DNA of 64,000 nt from Drechslerella dactyloides (GCA_020064725.1 JAGTWJ010000003.1:2976001-3040000); one strand, 5' to 3'; counted from the stretch's first letter, positions 34,954 to 47,560 are shown. Program-made: numbers and translations. The notes: generated by a model from the sequence alone, not told the origin.

Positions 34954-35808
34954 AAGTTACTAACTGCGTGAAAATTAGGCGCACGCGGATTGAAAATAGA
35001 GATAAATTTCGCTTTTGGGAGTAGTGGGTATGCTGATGGAGGATTTTCTATTCGTTGGAGGCATGGCGATGGCGATGTGGCGAATGGCTTATGCATTTTT
35101 AACATTTAGATAGGTGTTGTGCGGTTTGGTGTGATTTGTTCCCTGACTGGCTGACTGGCTGACTGACTGTTGTTTTTACACGATACCTTTCTCGTTTTTT
35201 CGCATTTTTTGGTTAAGCGGCGGGTCATAAGAGACCTCGCCGTATTCATGCATGTATGCATCCATGCGTGCACTTGTTCATATCTTATCGGCGTGGAGTG
35301 GGGTCTAGGGGCGAGGGCGAGGGTTGCATGAGGTGTCAGCTATACCTTATTTACCTTATCAATTCATCTTGAATTTAACTCAAGTTCTCTTCATGAATTT
35401 GGTGAATATCACGACGATTTATCCGGCAGCAACTGCATGCCTCCCAGGTTTCAGGATCCAGCACAGGATTGAACATAACTATACATATAGGGAGGCTCCC
35501 ATCTGGTGGACAAAGTGGCGTATCTGGACATTCTCGAACACATCTCCCGATTGTAACTGGGACTTAACATACGGAGCTGGTATCGATATATCTTGCTGCT
35601 TATCAATCTCGGAGTGCTGCGGTTGGAAGTGTTGTCTCGTCAAAATACCACGCGTGACGCCGCGCTGCAGGATCACTCGCATACATGCATGCCGCCGACG
35701 CGACTAGCCTCCTCGACATCCTCAAAAATACAACCACTCACAAGCAAGATACACTATGCGACGTTGCGACAACCGAGATCAGGGGAAGATAGAGTGCCGA
35801 TACCGTGC
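34954..35808. other. intergenic region with short tandem repeat
   Basis: F-box 3' flank, an imperfect CTGACTGG tandem repeat at 35143-35169, and the 5' flank of the next F-box gene. Short frames only. Confidence 0.4.
35143..35169. repeat. CTGACTGG tandem repeat
   Basis: Two exact 8-nt units (CTGACTGG) followed by CTGACTGACTG. Short microsatellite-like run; no function inferred. Confidence 0.6.
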
Positions 35809-38077
35809 ATGATGGCGGGGAACAGTGGGAAGAATGGCGCGCTTGTCGCGAGGGGACTAGCGCCGGAGATATTGCGTGCGATCTTTAGCTATGTGGGTTT
35901 GCTACCCCCGTTCATGATTCTGATACATGTACATGTATACGCAGCTGCTATTTACATTGGTTTGTTGATGCGGGTGAAACTCATACTGTATTCGCCGCTT
36001 TTATACTCCTGCATCCCAATCCTCCCTGCCCTATATTAAATTCCCATCTTGAAATATTGCGATTGATTTCTTCTATTATACCACACTTTATAGCAGAGCA
36101 GCCTTGAATACATGCTGACAGGACTATGTATATATAGCTTCCAGTGAAAACGCTCAAGAATGTCAGCCTATCATGCTCCCTCTTCCGGCAGATCGCTGCG
36201 GAATTCGCCTTCAGCCGCTGCGTCGTGCCCTTACACTGCAGGAACGGGCTGGACGTCGCGCGAATGAAGCGGATCATGGTGTCGGATGAAAAGATACTCG
36301 CTTGCGTGAGAGATTTTGCCATCGTGCTCGATATGGCGTCTGTTAGCGACGGGACGAAAGAGAGGGAGGTGATTGTTGGGGCTGTGACGTTGGAGAAGCA
36401 GCGGGAGCAGCTGCGGTGTTTGGCGGAGCAGTTGTCGGTTTCGCGGTTGAGGAGTGTTAGGTGGGTATTTAATTCTTACTTTGACTCTTCCGATCCTCGA
36501 TGGTGGCCGGTTTGGAGTGTACCGGATTATTATGCCTTGCCCTCTCGGGGAGAACTCTCCTTCTGCACGAAGATGAATACGCGATGGCGATGCGTATACA
36601 TGCTCGGGTAGATGGTCACTGGCTAACTCTACGTCAAGCATATCTCGCCATCTAATACTGGACCCGGAAACCATCTTTGACATACCAAAGCTCTTTCCGC
36701 ACATCACACACCTCAGCCTCCGCTCCGGCCGGCTCGTCGAACACCTCGAGAGCCCGCAGCACCCGCTGATAAATGCCCCGTTCGCCGAATTCGTCGACCG
36801 CTTCAAGAACCTGCAGCACCTATCGCTGGACCTACGTCAGCGACGCATCGGTGCCAACGTCTCCGGCGCAATCCACATCCCCTTCGAGCTCATCTCGCGC
36901 AACAGCACCACGCTCCAATCGCTCGCCGTTGAAATCGACGCTTTCCGCCGCAACGAGTCGTCCGACCGGCTGCAGCGCTTGCTCCGCGACGCCACAGCCG
37001 ACACGGCTGCGGATCCCAAGCTTTGGGAGAGCTTCATATCGCAACGGTACACCGCGGTCCCAACGCAGCTTCCCGCGCTCAGGAAGCTGCAGCTCAGGGG
37101 ATTACCATACCTTCACAACCTCAACAATCTCTTCGCGCAGAACGTCTGGCGGCCGGCCTCGCTCACGGCGCTACGGCTGGATCTGTGCCGGTACGCGGAC
37201 GAGTTTCTAGCCGATATAGCGCAAGATTTGACGGCGCTGAAGTGTCTCGCGGTGTGCATGAGCTGCGAGTGGAGGACGCTCTCGGTGGTACTGCCGGCGC
37301 TGCCACCGTTGGACAAGCTGTTTCTAAAGTTCAAGTCGCCCAGCGAGACTAGCACGGATTCGTTCGATGTCGACTTCGCGTTACGGGTGCATCGTGCGTC
37401 GTTACGGACGCTGTGGTTTGAGTGCGTGCCGAACAGCGGGAGGATGGGACAGCTGCTGTCGAAGTGGATTGAGAGTGCGATGGTGCGGATGCCGCGGTTG
37501 GAGGAGCTTGCGGTGCCGGAAGCTGCGATCTGGCCGGAGGTATGTTCTGTATTGACCCCTCCTTTGCCCTTCACCTTTGTCCGATCGCCCTCGTTGCTTT
37601 ATAGGCTTGCATGCGGGCTTATACGTATGCATGCCGCGATAAAAGTATGCTAACGCGTACGGCTGCGCACAGTTCAGCGTCGTATCAACAAAGGTCCTCC
37701 AGCCGCGCAGCCCCCGTATCCTCCGCGTCCTCTCAACACCACGCACCTTCATCGAAGAAAGCTACCGCAACGCCATCACCGCCGCAACGGTAAGCAAGCT
37801 GGTAATCGGCGCGCCAAAATTCAACGGCCGGCTACGTCTGCCGAAGCTGCAGCTTGTCGTGTTCGGGACCTGGAGTTTAGACCAGACGGTCGGTGCGACG
37901 GAGGCGTACGTGCCGCGGTTCTGGCGCGTGGCGTATAAGGCTAGTGAAGGCGGCGGGGGCGCGGTGCCCGTTGTGGAGAGGGTGGGGTATATGGATGCGA
38001 TGAAGATGTTTCCTAGGTCTGCTGTGCTGAATTTCGATGCTGGGGAACGGGAGTGGGCGGATGTTGTGGATTCGTAG
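35809..38077 (+). CDS. F-box/leucine-rich protein 3
   Basis: Exons 35809-35892, 36138-36460, 36639-37539 and 37673-38077 give 570 residues. The F-box spans intron 1: LAPEILRAIFSY joined to LPVKTLKNVSLSCSLFRQIAAEF. Intron 1 is 245 nt, long for this window, and carries a palindromic ACATGTACATGT segment. LRR-like strands follow (ITHLSLRSG, LQHLSLDL, LRKLQLRG, LTALRLDL, LKCLAVCM, LRTLWFEC, LEELAVPE). The C-terminal domain (about 435-570) contains SPRILRVLSTPRTF and LQLVVFGTWSL. Introns 2 and 3 are 178 and 133 nt. Probable SCF receptor subunit; substrate unknown. Confidence 0.8.
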
Positions 38078-38895
38078 ACCAGGTGTAAGCGTAGTCTGAA
38101 GCGTGTTCGAAGCGTGGTGAGTTATGGTGATATAGCTAGCATAGCTGCCATGTTTGGATGTGGTGCCGTGATGAGTCTGGAGGCCGCTATGACTTGACCT
38201 CGCTCATTTGAGAAGCTTGTATGTAAATATGTACATAAGTAAGTAGCTATACATAGTACTTTTTCGGGTTGGATTTATAACGGTGCAATCTAGAAGCATT
38301 ATGAAGATATATACTGTACCTGGCTACGGTTCAGCTGGTAGACGAGCGCCCGGGCTACATATAAAGATGACCGGTTAGATGGTTAGAAGTCTTCGGCGCC
38401 ATCCATAATAGATATCTTCGATGATTAAGCTGATACCATGTTATGATACTCCAATTCGTTCGGTAAATTTTATTGATTAAAGTAATAATGCCTGTGCGGA
38501 AGACTAACGAGTTTGAAGCGATTGGATTGCCGCCCAATGCAGAATATAGAGAGCCGAAAGAAGACTGGACATCTAACTAAGAAACGCCACATATCGAGCT
38601 CTAAATCGGCCCGTAAGTTGGGTCCAGCAAAGCAGGATATTATATCTAGTTTTGTCCTTTGACAGCCTGGCGGCTTGTTAACTGTATCCGGCATCGTATG
38701 CCTTGCCGCGGAATCCCATCGTATGAATAGATATCGATAGACATCGTCGACGCTGCGTTGGCGTGCTGGAACGTTCCAGATGTGGTATTTCCAGAACGGG
38801 CAATACCTGCAAGGGGTCGCGACATCGCGACTTACTATCAGATTACACTCCACGACGTCCATGCACGGCATGTTCGCAAACTCCACAAAATAAGG
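38078..38895. other. intergenic region
   Basis: No gene supported. AT-rich with TATA-like runs near 38227-38310. A stretch at 38316-38365 resembles a tRNA D-arm but lacks the other arms (see rejected items). Confidence 0.4.
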
Positions 38896-40385
38896 ATGTC
38901 GATACATCTTCTTGACCTCCTGTCGCCGGCTCAGCCCATCCTTTACAATGCCATCTTCTCCTATCTCGACCCCGCTGACACTCTCCACCTGCTCGCAACA
39001 TGCCACGCCGTTCAGGAGCTCAAACCCCTCCTCTGGAGCATCAACCGCAGCCTCCGCCGCTTCCTGAACGACCCTCTTGCTTTCCGCTCGCTCATGGCCA
39101 AGCATAATGCTATAGTCTCAGGCAGCCACGCCCTGCAGTTTCTCTCACGATTCCGCTGGGACGACAGCGACCTCGACGTGTATATCACTGGTGTGGACAG
39201 TCTGCTGGAGTTCGCCAAACATCTGGTGGAACACGAGGGATTTGCGTTCTCGCCGTACAGTTGGCAGTCCGATGATGCGAAGACCGCGATAATCAGGCGA
39301 AAGGAAGAGGGAGACGCCCATATCGGGGCTATGATCGATGAGTGGAACAACCAGAATAACACGCCGGGCCAACAGGTCGATCAGGACCTTTTGGACGGGG
39401 AGAATTCCGAGATGGTCATATACTCGATGCGAGCTATTGAGGGTGTACGCATGATACCTTGGCCCCCGCGCCCGTAAATATACAAGCTAACTGATGCAAA
39501 ATGCACATTTGTGATTTCGTGTTTTATACCTAATTACAGGTCTTCAATTTCGTCCACCCGAGTAACACCGCCCGCCGCATCCAACTGATAGCCGCACGGT
39601 CAGCCTCACGGTCAGCCTCACAACGGTCGAGCCCAATCACCGCCATCCTTTCAGACTACTACGCCACTCACATCTTCAACTTCTTCACCTGGGACGCCGC
39701 CTACAGCCTCTTTCCGCGCCATACCTTTACCGACAACCGCGCATACTACACCAACTCGCTCACCAGGCGATCGCATCTCGCGATCGAAAAGTACCACGGT
39801 CGGGGTTTCACCTTCCACGACTACGGCAGCTATCACAAATGTGTGAAATCCTGTCCGTTCCGCCCGCATCGCCGCGTCGGCGACGCCTACACCTGGGTGA
39901 TGGAGCTGGACACCACGGGTGTCAATCCATCGGACATTGCAGAGCCAACGAGCGTGCTGCGGACATCGACCTGGGGGATGAAGATGCACTCCAGCTGGTG
40001 GAGCAGGGATGAAAAAAAGCGCATGTTCCGCTCGGAAGCATACATGCAGATGGTGTACACGTGGGAAAACTCGGAATGCTTTCGGTATCCGCGGCTGTAT
40101 GACCGCCATACTAAGAGTTTGGGGCATTTCATCCGCCAGATGGAGTCTACGATCGGGCCGCTGGGCGGGTACCAAGTTGATTTCGAAAAAGCGAGAGACA
40201 AAGACTGGTTTGGGCTCGATGAGTTCTTCATGGACGATCACTTTGCCGCGTGGTACAAGTTCTGGGAGGAGTCGATCATGCCGTACGACAACATTTGGGC
40301 GTGGCAGTATCCGATGCTGGGTGGCGAGGAAACGCCAGCAGCGGCTGACGAGGGGCAAGCGGATGTTGTTATGACGGGGCAGTGA
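38896..40385 (+). CDS. F-box protein fused to a nucleotidyltransferase-like domain
   Basis: Exons 38896-39444 and 39540-40385 give 464 residues; the intron has a GTACGC donor and a TTACAG acceptor. Residues about 8-55 form an F-box (PAQPILYNAIFSYLDPADTLHLLATCHAVQ). Residues about 74-97 read VSGSHALQFLSRFRWDDSDLDVY, with the Gly-Ser pair at 76-77 and an Asp-x-Asp pair at 92/94. That is the signature of the nucleotidyltransferase fold, where GS binds the nucleotide phosphates and the aspartates hold metal. After the intron the chain continues (VFNFVHPSN..RRIQLI), then a long aromatic-rich C-terminal part with RPHRRVGDAYTWVMELD and YHKCVKSCPF. It could modify or merely bind a substrate recruited to an SCF complex; catalysis is not shown. 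Similar F-box/NTase-like proteins occur in other ascomycetes, as far as I recall. Confidence 0.72.
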
Positions 40386-41369
40386 CCATGCTCTCTGTCG
40401 TACTTTTTTTTGACGAGGACAGTGCATCAAGATGCATCGTTAAGTGTTCCGCATGGCATCTCGGGCTTGTGACTCGGGTCCCAGGGCCGGACGCAAGCTC
40501 GTAATGACTGACTTAGTAAGGCCCTGTCTCGATGCTATCTCGATTTATTGCATAGGGATCAGGGCGTATTCTAGAGGTATCCGTTTCGGCAAGGCATGCT
40601 TACCTGCGATGGCTTTTCATCCTTTAGATAGATAGATCGATAGAGGTTTAAAATTTTCTGCTTCTTCCGCGTTCGCATATCTGGTTACTATCAACACAAA
40701 TTCTAGAAATACCTTTCTACGTGGTCCCAATGGTAGCAGAATGAGGCATGCAATGCTAGAGTTGCATATATACACGTTGTAAGCAGCTCTAGCAGAACCC
40801 GCTGTGGTAACGAAAGCTTCTATAGGTGATCCAATCCCTTGGATGGATCCCTCTGGTAGTCTAACGCTCCGGTCTCATCCCACGCAATTTTACCACAAAA
40901 TCTAAAGTCAACCAACGAACGGTATTGGTACTCAAATGTATACACTACGATTCTGTTGTAGCTTACATGCACACGCGGAAGACCCGTCCCTTGATATGTA
41001 TCCGGGCTCGCAACATACTTTCTAAGAAGCTAGTCTTCTCCCTCTGAGCTATCGCTAGCGTTTCAAGCTGTGCTAAAGCCAAATTATGGGCAAGGCTTGA
41101 ATTGGACGCTTCTCGCGGCGCGACACCTTTGGATACCAGGCTGGCATAAAAATACTATAATGTCGGCGCTCGCAAGGGCTCAGACCCTCCGCTCCGTGAA
41201 TACCACGATATATATATTTTCCCATTGATCTGACAGATCCTATTGTATTCCCACCAAGATTCAGATCTCCTATTGCCTTCCACCAGCATTATATTCTTCT
41301 GCTCGCAAACTTCTATTCTTTATAGCATCGATCTCCTATACACCAAGCCTTTATATCAAAGATCAAAAC
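40386..41369. promoter_or_regulatory. intergenic region and promoter of the 41370 gene
   Basis: Nearly 1 kb without a supported gene. The right end holds a TATATATAT run at 41209-41217 and an imperfect direct repeat (about 41239-41261 and 41269-41290) of a CCTATTG...CCACCA unit in the leader. Confidence 0.45.
41209..41217 (+). promoter_or_regulatory. TATA-like run
   Basis: TATATATAT, 153 nt before the ATG at 41370, followed by a T/C-rich leader. Confidence 0.4.
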
Positions 41370-43425
41370 ATGGCTCTCCAAAGCGTCAGTGCCCTCGACT
41401 CAGTCGCTATCGAGTTTTCGTACGCTGGAGATGTTGACATCGAGTATTTTGACGCCGTTATCGACAATATTGACGGAAGCCTCGAACGTCTCCGCAATCT
41501 TGCTATCTTGCCACGATGCAGCTTCGACATGGAAAAGCTTGTGTCGGGAATCTACACCGACAAGAAGTCATGGAAGCGTATTCGCGCCAATACGCACCGG
41601 ATTGTGAGCTTCTTCCTCGGCAAGTTGATGGCACACCTCGCCATGAATCAGCTCCGGGTTCTCCAGTAAGTATTAACAAAGGGCTCGGTATCAACTCGAT
41701 CTTCTTGCTGAGATTGACACAATATCCATAGACTGGATGAGCCAAATTTGGAGGGCATCATGTACCCGGGCCTTCGGACCCAACTCGGACTCCGGCATCT
41801 AAGCATTCACGACAGCTTTCTTGTGTCACACTTCGCCAGTGCCCGCGTTCCCTATGCGCTAGAGTCTCTCGTGATCCATGCGATCCGCATCACCTCGTTG
41901 CCCAAATTACTGACCTTCGCGAAACATTTGGTCCGCTATGCTCAGTCTCTGAAGTATCTCGCATTGGAATTTGAACGCCTCTTGCTCCCGTATGAAAAAG
42001 ATTGGGAGTTTCTGCAACTCGGTTTCGCGCAACTCGCCCCTCTGGAGGAGTTGAAGAGCTTCGCGCTAGCTAATTGCGACGATATGGCCGAGTTTCAACT
42101 CGCCACGCTTGCGCTCGTGCCGTACGAGCAGGTTGAGAAGTTGAAGGTTGTCAACTGTGATTTCCGTGAAAGTGGCGGTATCGGTCGTTTCTTCTCGCGA
42201 ATGGGTATCACGCGCTTGGCATATCTGAACCTGACCAGGACCTGCACACCAGCCGAGGCCAACACGATCCTGAGGACTCTGGAGAGTGGCTTGAGAAAAC
42301 TACACCTCGAGTTTGACTACAATTGTGGACATATTCTCACCTCGGGATTGTCGAAGCATAAGGACTCGTTGCTGTCTTTGTGGATAGAGTCCAGCACGGC
42401 TGGTGAATTCCATGTCGTTGAGGACGAAGATTTTCCAAGACTGTATATGAGGAGCTTCACCGATCTCACTCAGCTCATGGAACTCGCAGTAGCTATTGGC
42501 TACTGGGCGATTGAACAGGAGATCATCGTACGTTGTTGCATCCACTCTTCACCAAACACCAGCACTAGGGATGCATTTAGGGCTTTGCTAATCTCGACGA
42601 TAGGAATGGGCTAACCCACCCAACATTCGTATCCTCCGAGTACTTAACCTGGATAAAAACTACATCCACATTGGAAAGTGTCGCAAGCAATGTTTGTGCC
42701 AGCTGGCCGACTCATTCGTCCGCGTCCACGAGCGCGAATATAAAGGCGCTGAGGGCCGTCGTCTCGAGGTCATTGCATTCGGGAAACGTGATGATCTTGT
42801 TCCTGATGTAGAGCCCATGTATTATCATGTCAATCCACCAAAGAGCACATCTGCGAACGAGTCAGCCAACAGCAGCCTTGTTCGCAAGCTTGAAGACACC
42901 CAACTCATCCAACAGCAAATGCAGATCATTCGGCGTGCAGAGGCGGACCACTACTACGACGCAAATAGCGAGGATGAAACCGAAACTATTCACACCGAGA
43001 GCCTTGCAGATAATACGTCCAATGAACGCCAACTTGTTCTCCGTCGAAACAGTGGAAGTCTGGCCCTCGGCAGCTCCAGCAGCGGTGAGGATTCCGGAGA
43101 TCCCGCTAGCAAACAGTCGATACGATCTTCCAACGGGCTCTCAGAGCTTGTCACACGAGTTTCGATTGATAAACTGAAGACCAAGATATTGGAGACTACT
43201 ATTCTGGACGTGGACCGTCAAAGTGTTCCCTTCTGGGAGATGTAAGTTGCTCCGTTGCTTGCCGTGCACTTCAATCGCTTGAGGGTCCGTCTGACGTAGA
43301 GGATATATAGTGACGATATGATCATGGATGAGGACTACCGTGGCTTCAGTGAGCATGACTCAGACTCAGATTCTAACCAGAGCCCCGCTGAATCTGGTTC
43401 CTCGCAAAAATCCGCCTCGGCCTAA
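41370..43425 (+). CDS. leucine-rich F-box-family relative lacking an F-box
   Basis: Exons 41370-41665, 41732-42527, 42604-43241 and 43311-43425 give 614 residues, all joins in frame. The LRR-like body (LERLRNLAIL, LRVLQLDE, LRHLSIHD, LESLVIHA, LKYLALEF, LRKLHLEF) and the exon layout resemble the neighbouring F-box genes. However, the N-terminus starts directly in LRR-like sequence (MALQSVSALDSVAIEF), with no LP-x-E-I motif. An upstream F-box exon could have been missed, but the 5' flank to 41200 reads as promoter and leader. The C-terminal 170 residues are hydrophilic and rich in Ser, Asp and Glu, ending in a DSDSDSNQSPAESGSS run. It may act as a decoy or adaptor without Skp1 binding; this is inference. 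Confidence 0.75.
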
Positions 43426-43967
43426 TAGTCTTCCCAACTCCGTCTTTGTAGCTTTTACACATAAACTACTCAACAGGCGGCTCCATGATACAGAAGTAAT
43501 ATTGCTACGTAGCCCAAGACTACTCGAAGAAGACACGATACCTCCATATGAATACCTGCTCCAATCGTTTTGTTCGCCTGAGTAGGGTGGAACCCTGTTA
43601 TGTACTGGTCAAGAGGCCGTGGTCTTGTATTATGCTTAAAACGTAGGGTCCCTTTTTAGCTAATTCGCTTTCCCAAAACACAAATTTCCCAACTCTGGAT
43701 TTGCAAGCCCACACTCGTTTGATTGCTGTTGTTAATGTGGCCCAGAAATGTGGCTTTATATAGGCCAGAATATATGCTTGCACGCAGTGAAAACTTGCGC
43801 GAACTGAAAAATATTTTTTGAAGTGTTCAACACGTAGACTTCTTAGCATATGAAACCAGCTGTTCTCGAATCAAACTTACATCGCGATCTCTCTTCCGCA
43901 CCCTCGTCATCCAAATACCCCAGGCCTCTGTTATCGACCCCGAAGTAACCTTCTCCCGTCCAAAAAT
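43426..43967. other. intergenic region
   Basis: 3' flank of the leucine-rich gene and 5' flank of the next F-box gene; no supported coding sequence. Confidence 0.4.
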
Positions 43968-45928
43968 ATGGCTCAGATGTCTGCGCTGCCGTTTGAGTTG
44001 CTCAGGCAAATCTTCGGATACTGTTGTGTAGGTTGGCTCGGCACATAGAAAGGCTTTGCAAACGGGACATGGTACATACTGACGGCCATCTAGAGCGATT
44101 TGTCAAAGCGAGATCTCTATAATATAGCCCTCGTCAACTGGCACTTCCACCAAATTGTCACCCCAATACTGTATCGTCATGTCGTCTTTCGGACTCGTCT
44201 ATCTTCAGATCCCGGCGCGGAGGACTTAACGATAGCCGGTTCAATCAAACAGAAGCACAAGATCCCCGAGTCTGTCATCCAGTCATTTCGGATGCCCGGA
44301 CATGTTGGCATACAGTATATCAGACATTTGACGATATTGAAACCTAAGAACCCATGGCGCATATATGGTACCTTGGATGCTGCCTCGAATGAGTTCATTT
44401 TATGGTTATTGCGTTCTATCAAATCAGACCAGTTGCAGTCACTACAGTGAGAGAACCTCCAAACAATCGCGAGATCCGAATTACATCCAGACGCACCGCG
44501 CTAATAAAGTCAAATATGGCCGCGAAACTAGGATCGGTTGCCCAACTTTCAAGTTCCTTCGTCTCAACTTAAAATCCTTGAAGTCGCTGAGCTTTATATT
44601 CCCACCAATTCCTGAGCATCTGGCATCATGCATATCAGGCGGCTGGGACTCATTAAGCAGATCAGAAGACTTTAAAGATGACCTGGAGCCCGAGCAGCTA
44701 ACGGATCTTCAACATAGAAGTCCCAATGCCAACTGGGAATGGTGCAGTTCACTGAGATGTCTTGAGATTGGTGTCACCGGTCGAACCTTATTCATGTTGA
44801 ATTGGGCTCAGATTGCTAAATTTAGCCGGGTACTTGACCGTTTGACGATTGTCCCAATGCCAAACTACTTGTTCTTAGACACGAAAGATTGGGACCAGCG
44901 TCTACATAGTAGAACAGACACTGGAGACTCGACTGCCGAGAACGGGATTTATGTGCGCACCCTGATCATCTGTTGCAACGAGGGGAAACCAAGATCTACA
45001 GGCAACATTCTTCCTGAAAATCTTCGAACAATCATCCAAGTGCAGAATATTCAGAATTTAACGATACACAACTGTATAGGCGATGGGGAATCACTCCGGC
45101 AGATTGCCGGCTCAATGCAATCGTTAACATCGCTGAGTCTCATAGGTTGTTGCACAGTTCAGACGTTGGAGCAGGTCCTACTTTCCCTCCCCACACGACT
45201 CAAGCTACTCGCGTTTCATCCCATTAGCACAAACTTTCTGCAATGCACTGAAGCGGAGTCTGTCAATAAGGCAGCACTGTGGCCCCATAAGGACTCTCTG
45301 CGGACTCTCTACCTTAGATCGTTCCTCTGCGGACACACCGACACGCCGGGCAACGAGGGTTATCTAGGTTATACCGATTTCTTACAATTTCAACACCTCG
45401 AAGAGCTGGCCTTCTCGATCCGAATGCGCGTTGCAAGCCGAGCTCATCTTGAACGCTTGACTTACGGATCGATACTAAAACTCGCAAAGGTATACCCCTC
45501 ACGGCCATTTCTTAAGAAGCGACGACTTCGTGGCTAATTTGTACCTCTAGCATCCAAATCTGAGATATCTTCGATTGGTGTATTCAACAGAGTTTATCAG
45601 TAACAACAGGACACCTACAGGTCTCTACGTAATGAATGATCGGGAGCTTTGGACTCTTCTACTCAGTATATTGGAGCCAAAGATATTGGATTTCATCCTT
45701 TCTTCTCCGGAGTCAACAGCCACGCAGTCGTCGCCTCTGAAAGTCATACACGCCACATTATCGTCTTTTTACGAGCCTGGGGGCGCGTGCTTTGTGCTGC
45801 CTCGGGCTCGACCGCAGGAATTGAGCACCGGAGTACAGCTTATGGGCTTCTATCAGGCGTCTTCGATGTTCCCTTGTATCAAGATGTTGAACGTGAATGA
45901 TTGCCGTTCTGAGAATATACGTCAATAG
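43968..45928 (+). CDS. F-box/leucine-rich protein 4
   Basis: Exons 43968-44027, 44094-44446, 44532-45489 and 45551-45928 give 582 residues. The F-box spans intron 1 (SALPFELLRQIFGYC joined to SDLSKRDLYNIALVNWHFHQIVTPILYRHV). The second exon ends in IRHLTILKPKNPW...LLRSIKSDQLQSLQ. Leucine-rich strands follow (FLRLNLKSLKSLSF, LRCLEIGV, VRTLIICC, IQNLTIHNC, LTSLSLIGC, LRTLYLRS, LEELAFSI), and the last exon begins HPNLRYLRLVY. Base composition is more AT-rich than F-box genes 2 and 3. The decayed relic at 47115 is its closest relative in the window. Probable SCF substrate receptor. Confidence 0.8.
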
Positions 45929-47114
45929 GTACTGTCAAATGCTGAAATCATTGGCAATTCGGCCACTGGGACGAGGTCTGGTGAAATCTTGTTTGTTGAT
46001 CGCAACCAATATGAAATTGGCTATCGTCGTATATGCAGATTCTGTTATATCAGTATATCTAATTTAATCGGATTGTCAACACTATCCTCGCCTGTGAGTT
46101 GTGGCGATCAAGCACAGTACATTCGTGGTATTAAAGACTCGCATGCCACGTTGATCGTCTCACTCGACGACAGTTTATATTGAATTTGCCGACATGCCGT
46201 TCGGATTATCTTCAAATCAACATTCTATATCTTTACTATTGACTCTGTCGCTGGTACCACCAATAATATCGCCGGATCGGGCTGATCTAATCGGAGGATC
46301 AATCGTAATACCCTACGTATTATTAGTCACCAGCGCCTGCACTGCAAGAACAGTATCGATATTGGCTTGATAAAAGTACCATGGGCCAATGTAGCATTAG
46401 CTCCCGAGTTAAATTGCATCTTTTTAGCTAAAATACAGCTAATATATCGACAAGCATGCAGTACGAGACATCTAAGGTATTTACGGCGTTCAGCCATTAT
46501 TCCTCCGGATCCGCGGAATCCACTAGCTTTATTCACATCACAAGTCAGCTGCACAGGCGATATAGAGAATCGATAATTCCTTATTCCCTTCACTATGTAG
46601 GTAAATCGTGTCAGTGGTTCTCATGGAATACTAATTGCGGCGTCATTAATTCTTCAATGCAGAAATGGACCCTCCCACATCATAAATTTATAAATTCACG
46701 TTTTTCCTACCCAGAAGCCATCTAGATTTCATCCCCATTTCTAGAGGCAGCTTGACTTACTGGAGATAGTTTAATGGCCTGTCATTTTCTATCGAAATGC
46801 TATTCAAGTATTGCCTAGGGTAGTTGAGGTAGCTACATACCAGACTTGGAAGTGTTCCTTTGCCACTAGCGCTCCATCGAACCGCATGATCAACCAACCC
46901 GTGTTGTCTGATTCGCGAAGTCTGGTTCCTCAATATAGCTCCAGACACACCAGCTTTACCCACATATTTTTACCCATTACTTGACTTCCTGATACCATAA
47001 ACCCGGATTTGAACCGACGCCCAATCTCTATCGAAGCTCCAGAGACACACTATCGCAACTGGCGCGACGCTTGCCCCGAGTCTATTTCTAAAACATCGCT
47101 CCGAAGTGACGGCA
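45929..47114. other. intergenic region, AT-rich
   Basis: About 1.2 kb with only short frames. No domain recognised; may include older, unreadable remnants of the F-box array. Confidence 0.35.
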
Positions 47115-47560
47115 GGAGATATCAATGACTTTCCTGTTGAGATATTGCAAAAAATACAGTTATCGTTCCGTAGCTCTAAGCCAAATGCCGTCTTCAGTCA
47201 ATCAGTACTCAGGCTGACTAGGGTGCCTTACCACAGACCAATCAACCTCGACGTAGCGGGATATTCAATTTCTGCCTGACGAACTCCAAGGTTGGAGAAA
47301 TCGCGACCGCTTATCTCTACGATGATTTAGTTCTCAAGTACGACAACTTCAGATTTCCGATAGCTACAGCAAGTGCATTCGGCAACACCGGGCCCCAATC
47401 ATAGGATCCCCTACGTCAGGCATTTGACGATAGTGCGGAAACCTAGGCCCCGTGTCAACGCAATGTTCGAAGTCGGATTCAGTCGCGAGACACGGCAGCC
47501 AATTGTTTCAATTTTGAATCAGACCAGAGAGAATCAATTATTATCCTATCGGTTGGTAGC
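47115..47560 (+). pseudogene. decayed F-box/leucine-rich gene relic
   Basis: In separate frames one can read an F-box start (INDFPVEILQKIQL, from 47121) and, after several stops, IPYVRHLTIVRKPRP near 47400 and QPIVSILNQTRENQLLS near 47490. The latter two align with IQYIRHLTILKPKNP and WLLRSIKSDQLQSL in exon 2 of F-box protein 4. The DNA is also similar there (CATTTGACGATA-T/G-TG...GGAAACCTA type match). In-frame stops lie between the F-box and the later block, the frame changes, and no downstream leucine-rich exons are found. A truncated dead copy is the simplest reading. Confidence 0.7.

Noticed and set aside
38316..38365. tRNA-like D-arm sequence (GGTTCAGCTGGTAGA)
   Set aside because: No matching T-arm, anticodon arm or acceptor stem could be folded around it.
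46990..47040. GGTTCAAATCC box on the minus strand resembling a tRNA T-arm
   Set aside because: The T-stem has a mismatch and no cloverleaf or acceptor pairing is found upstream.
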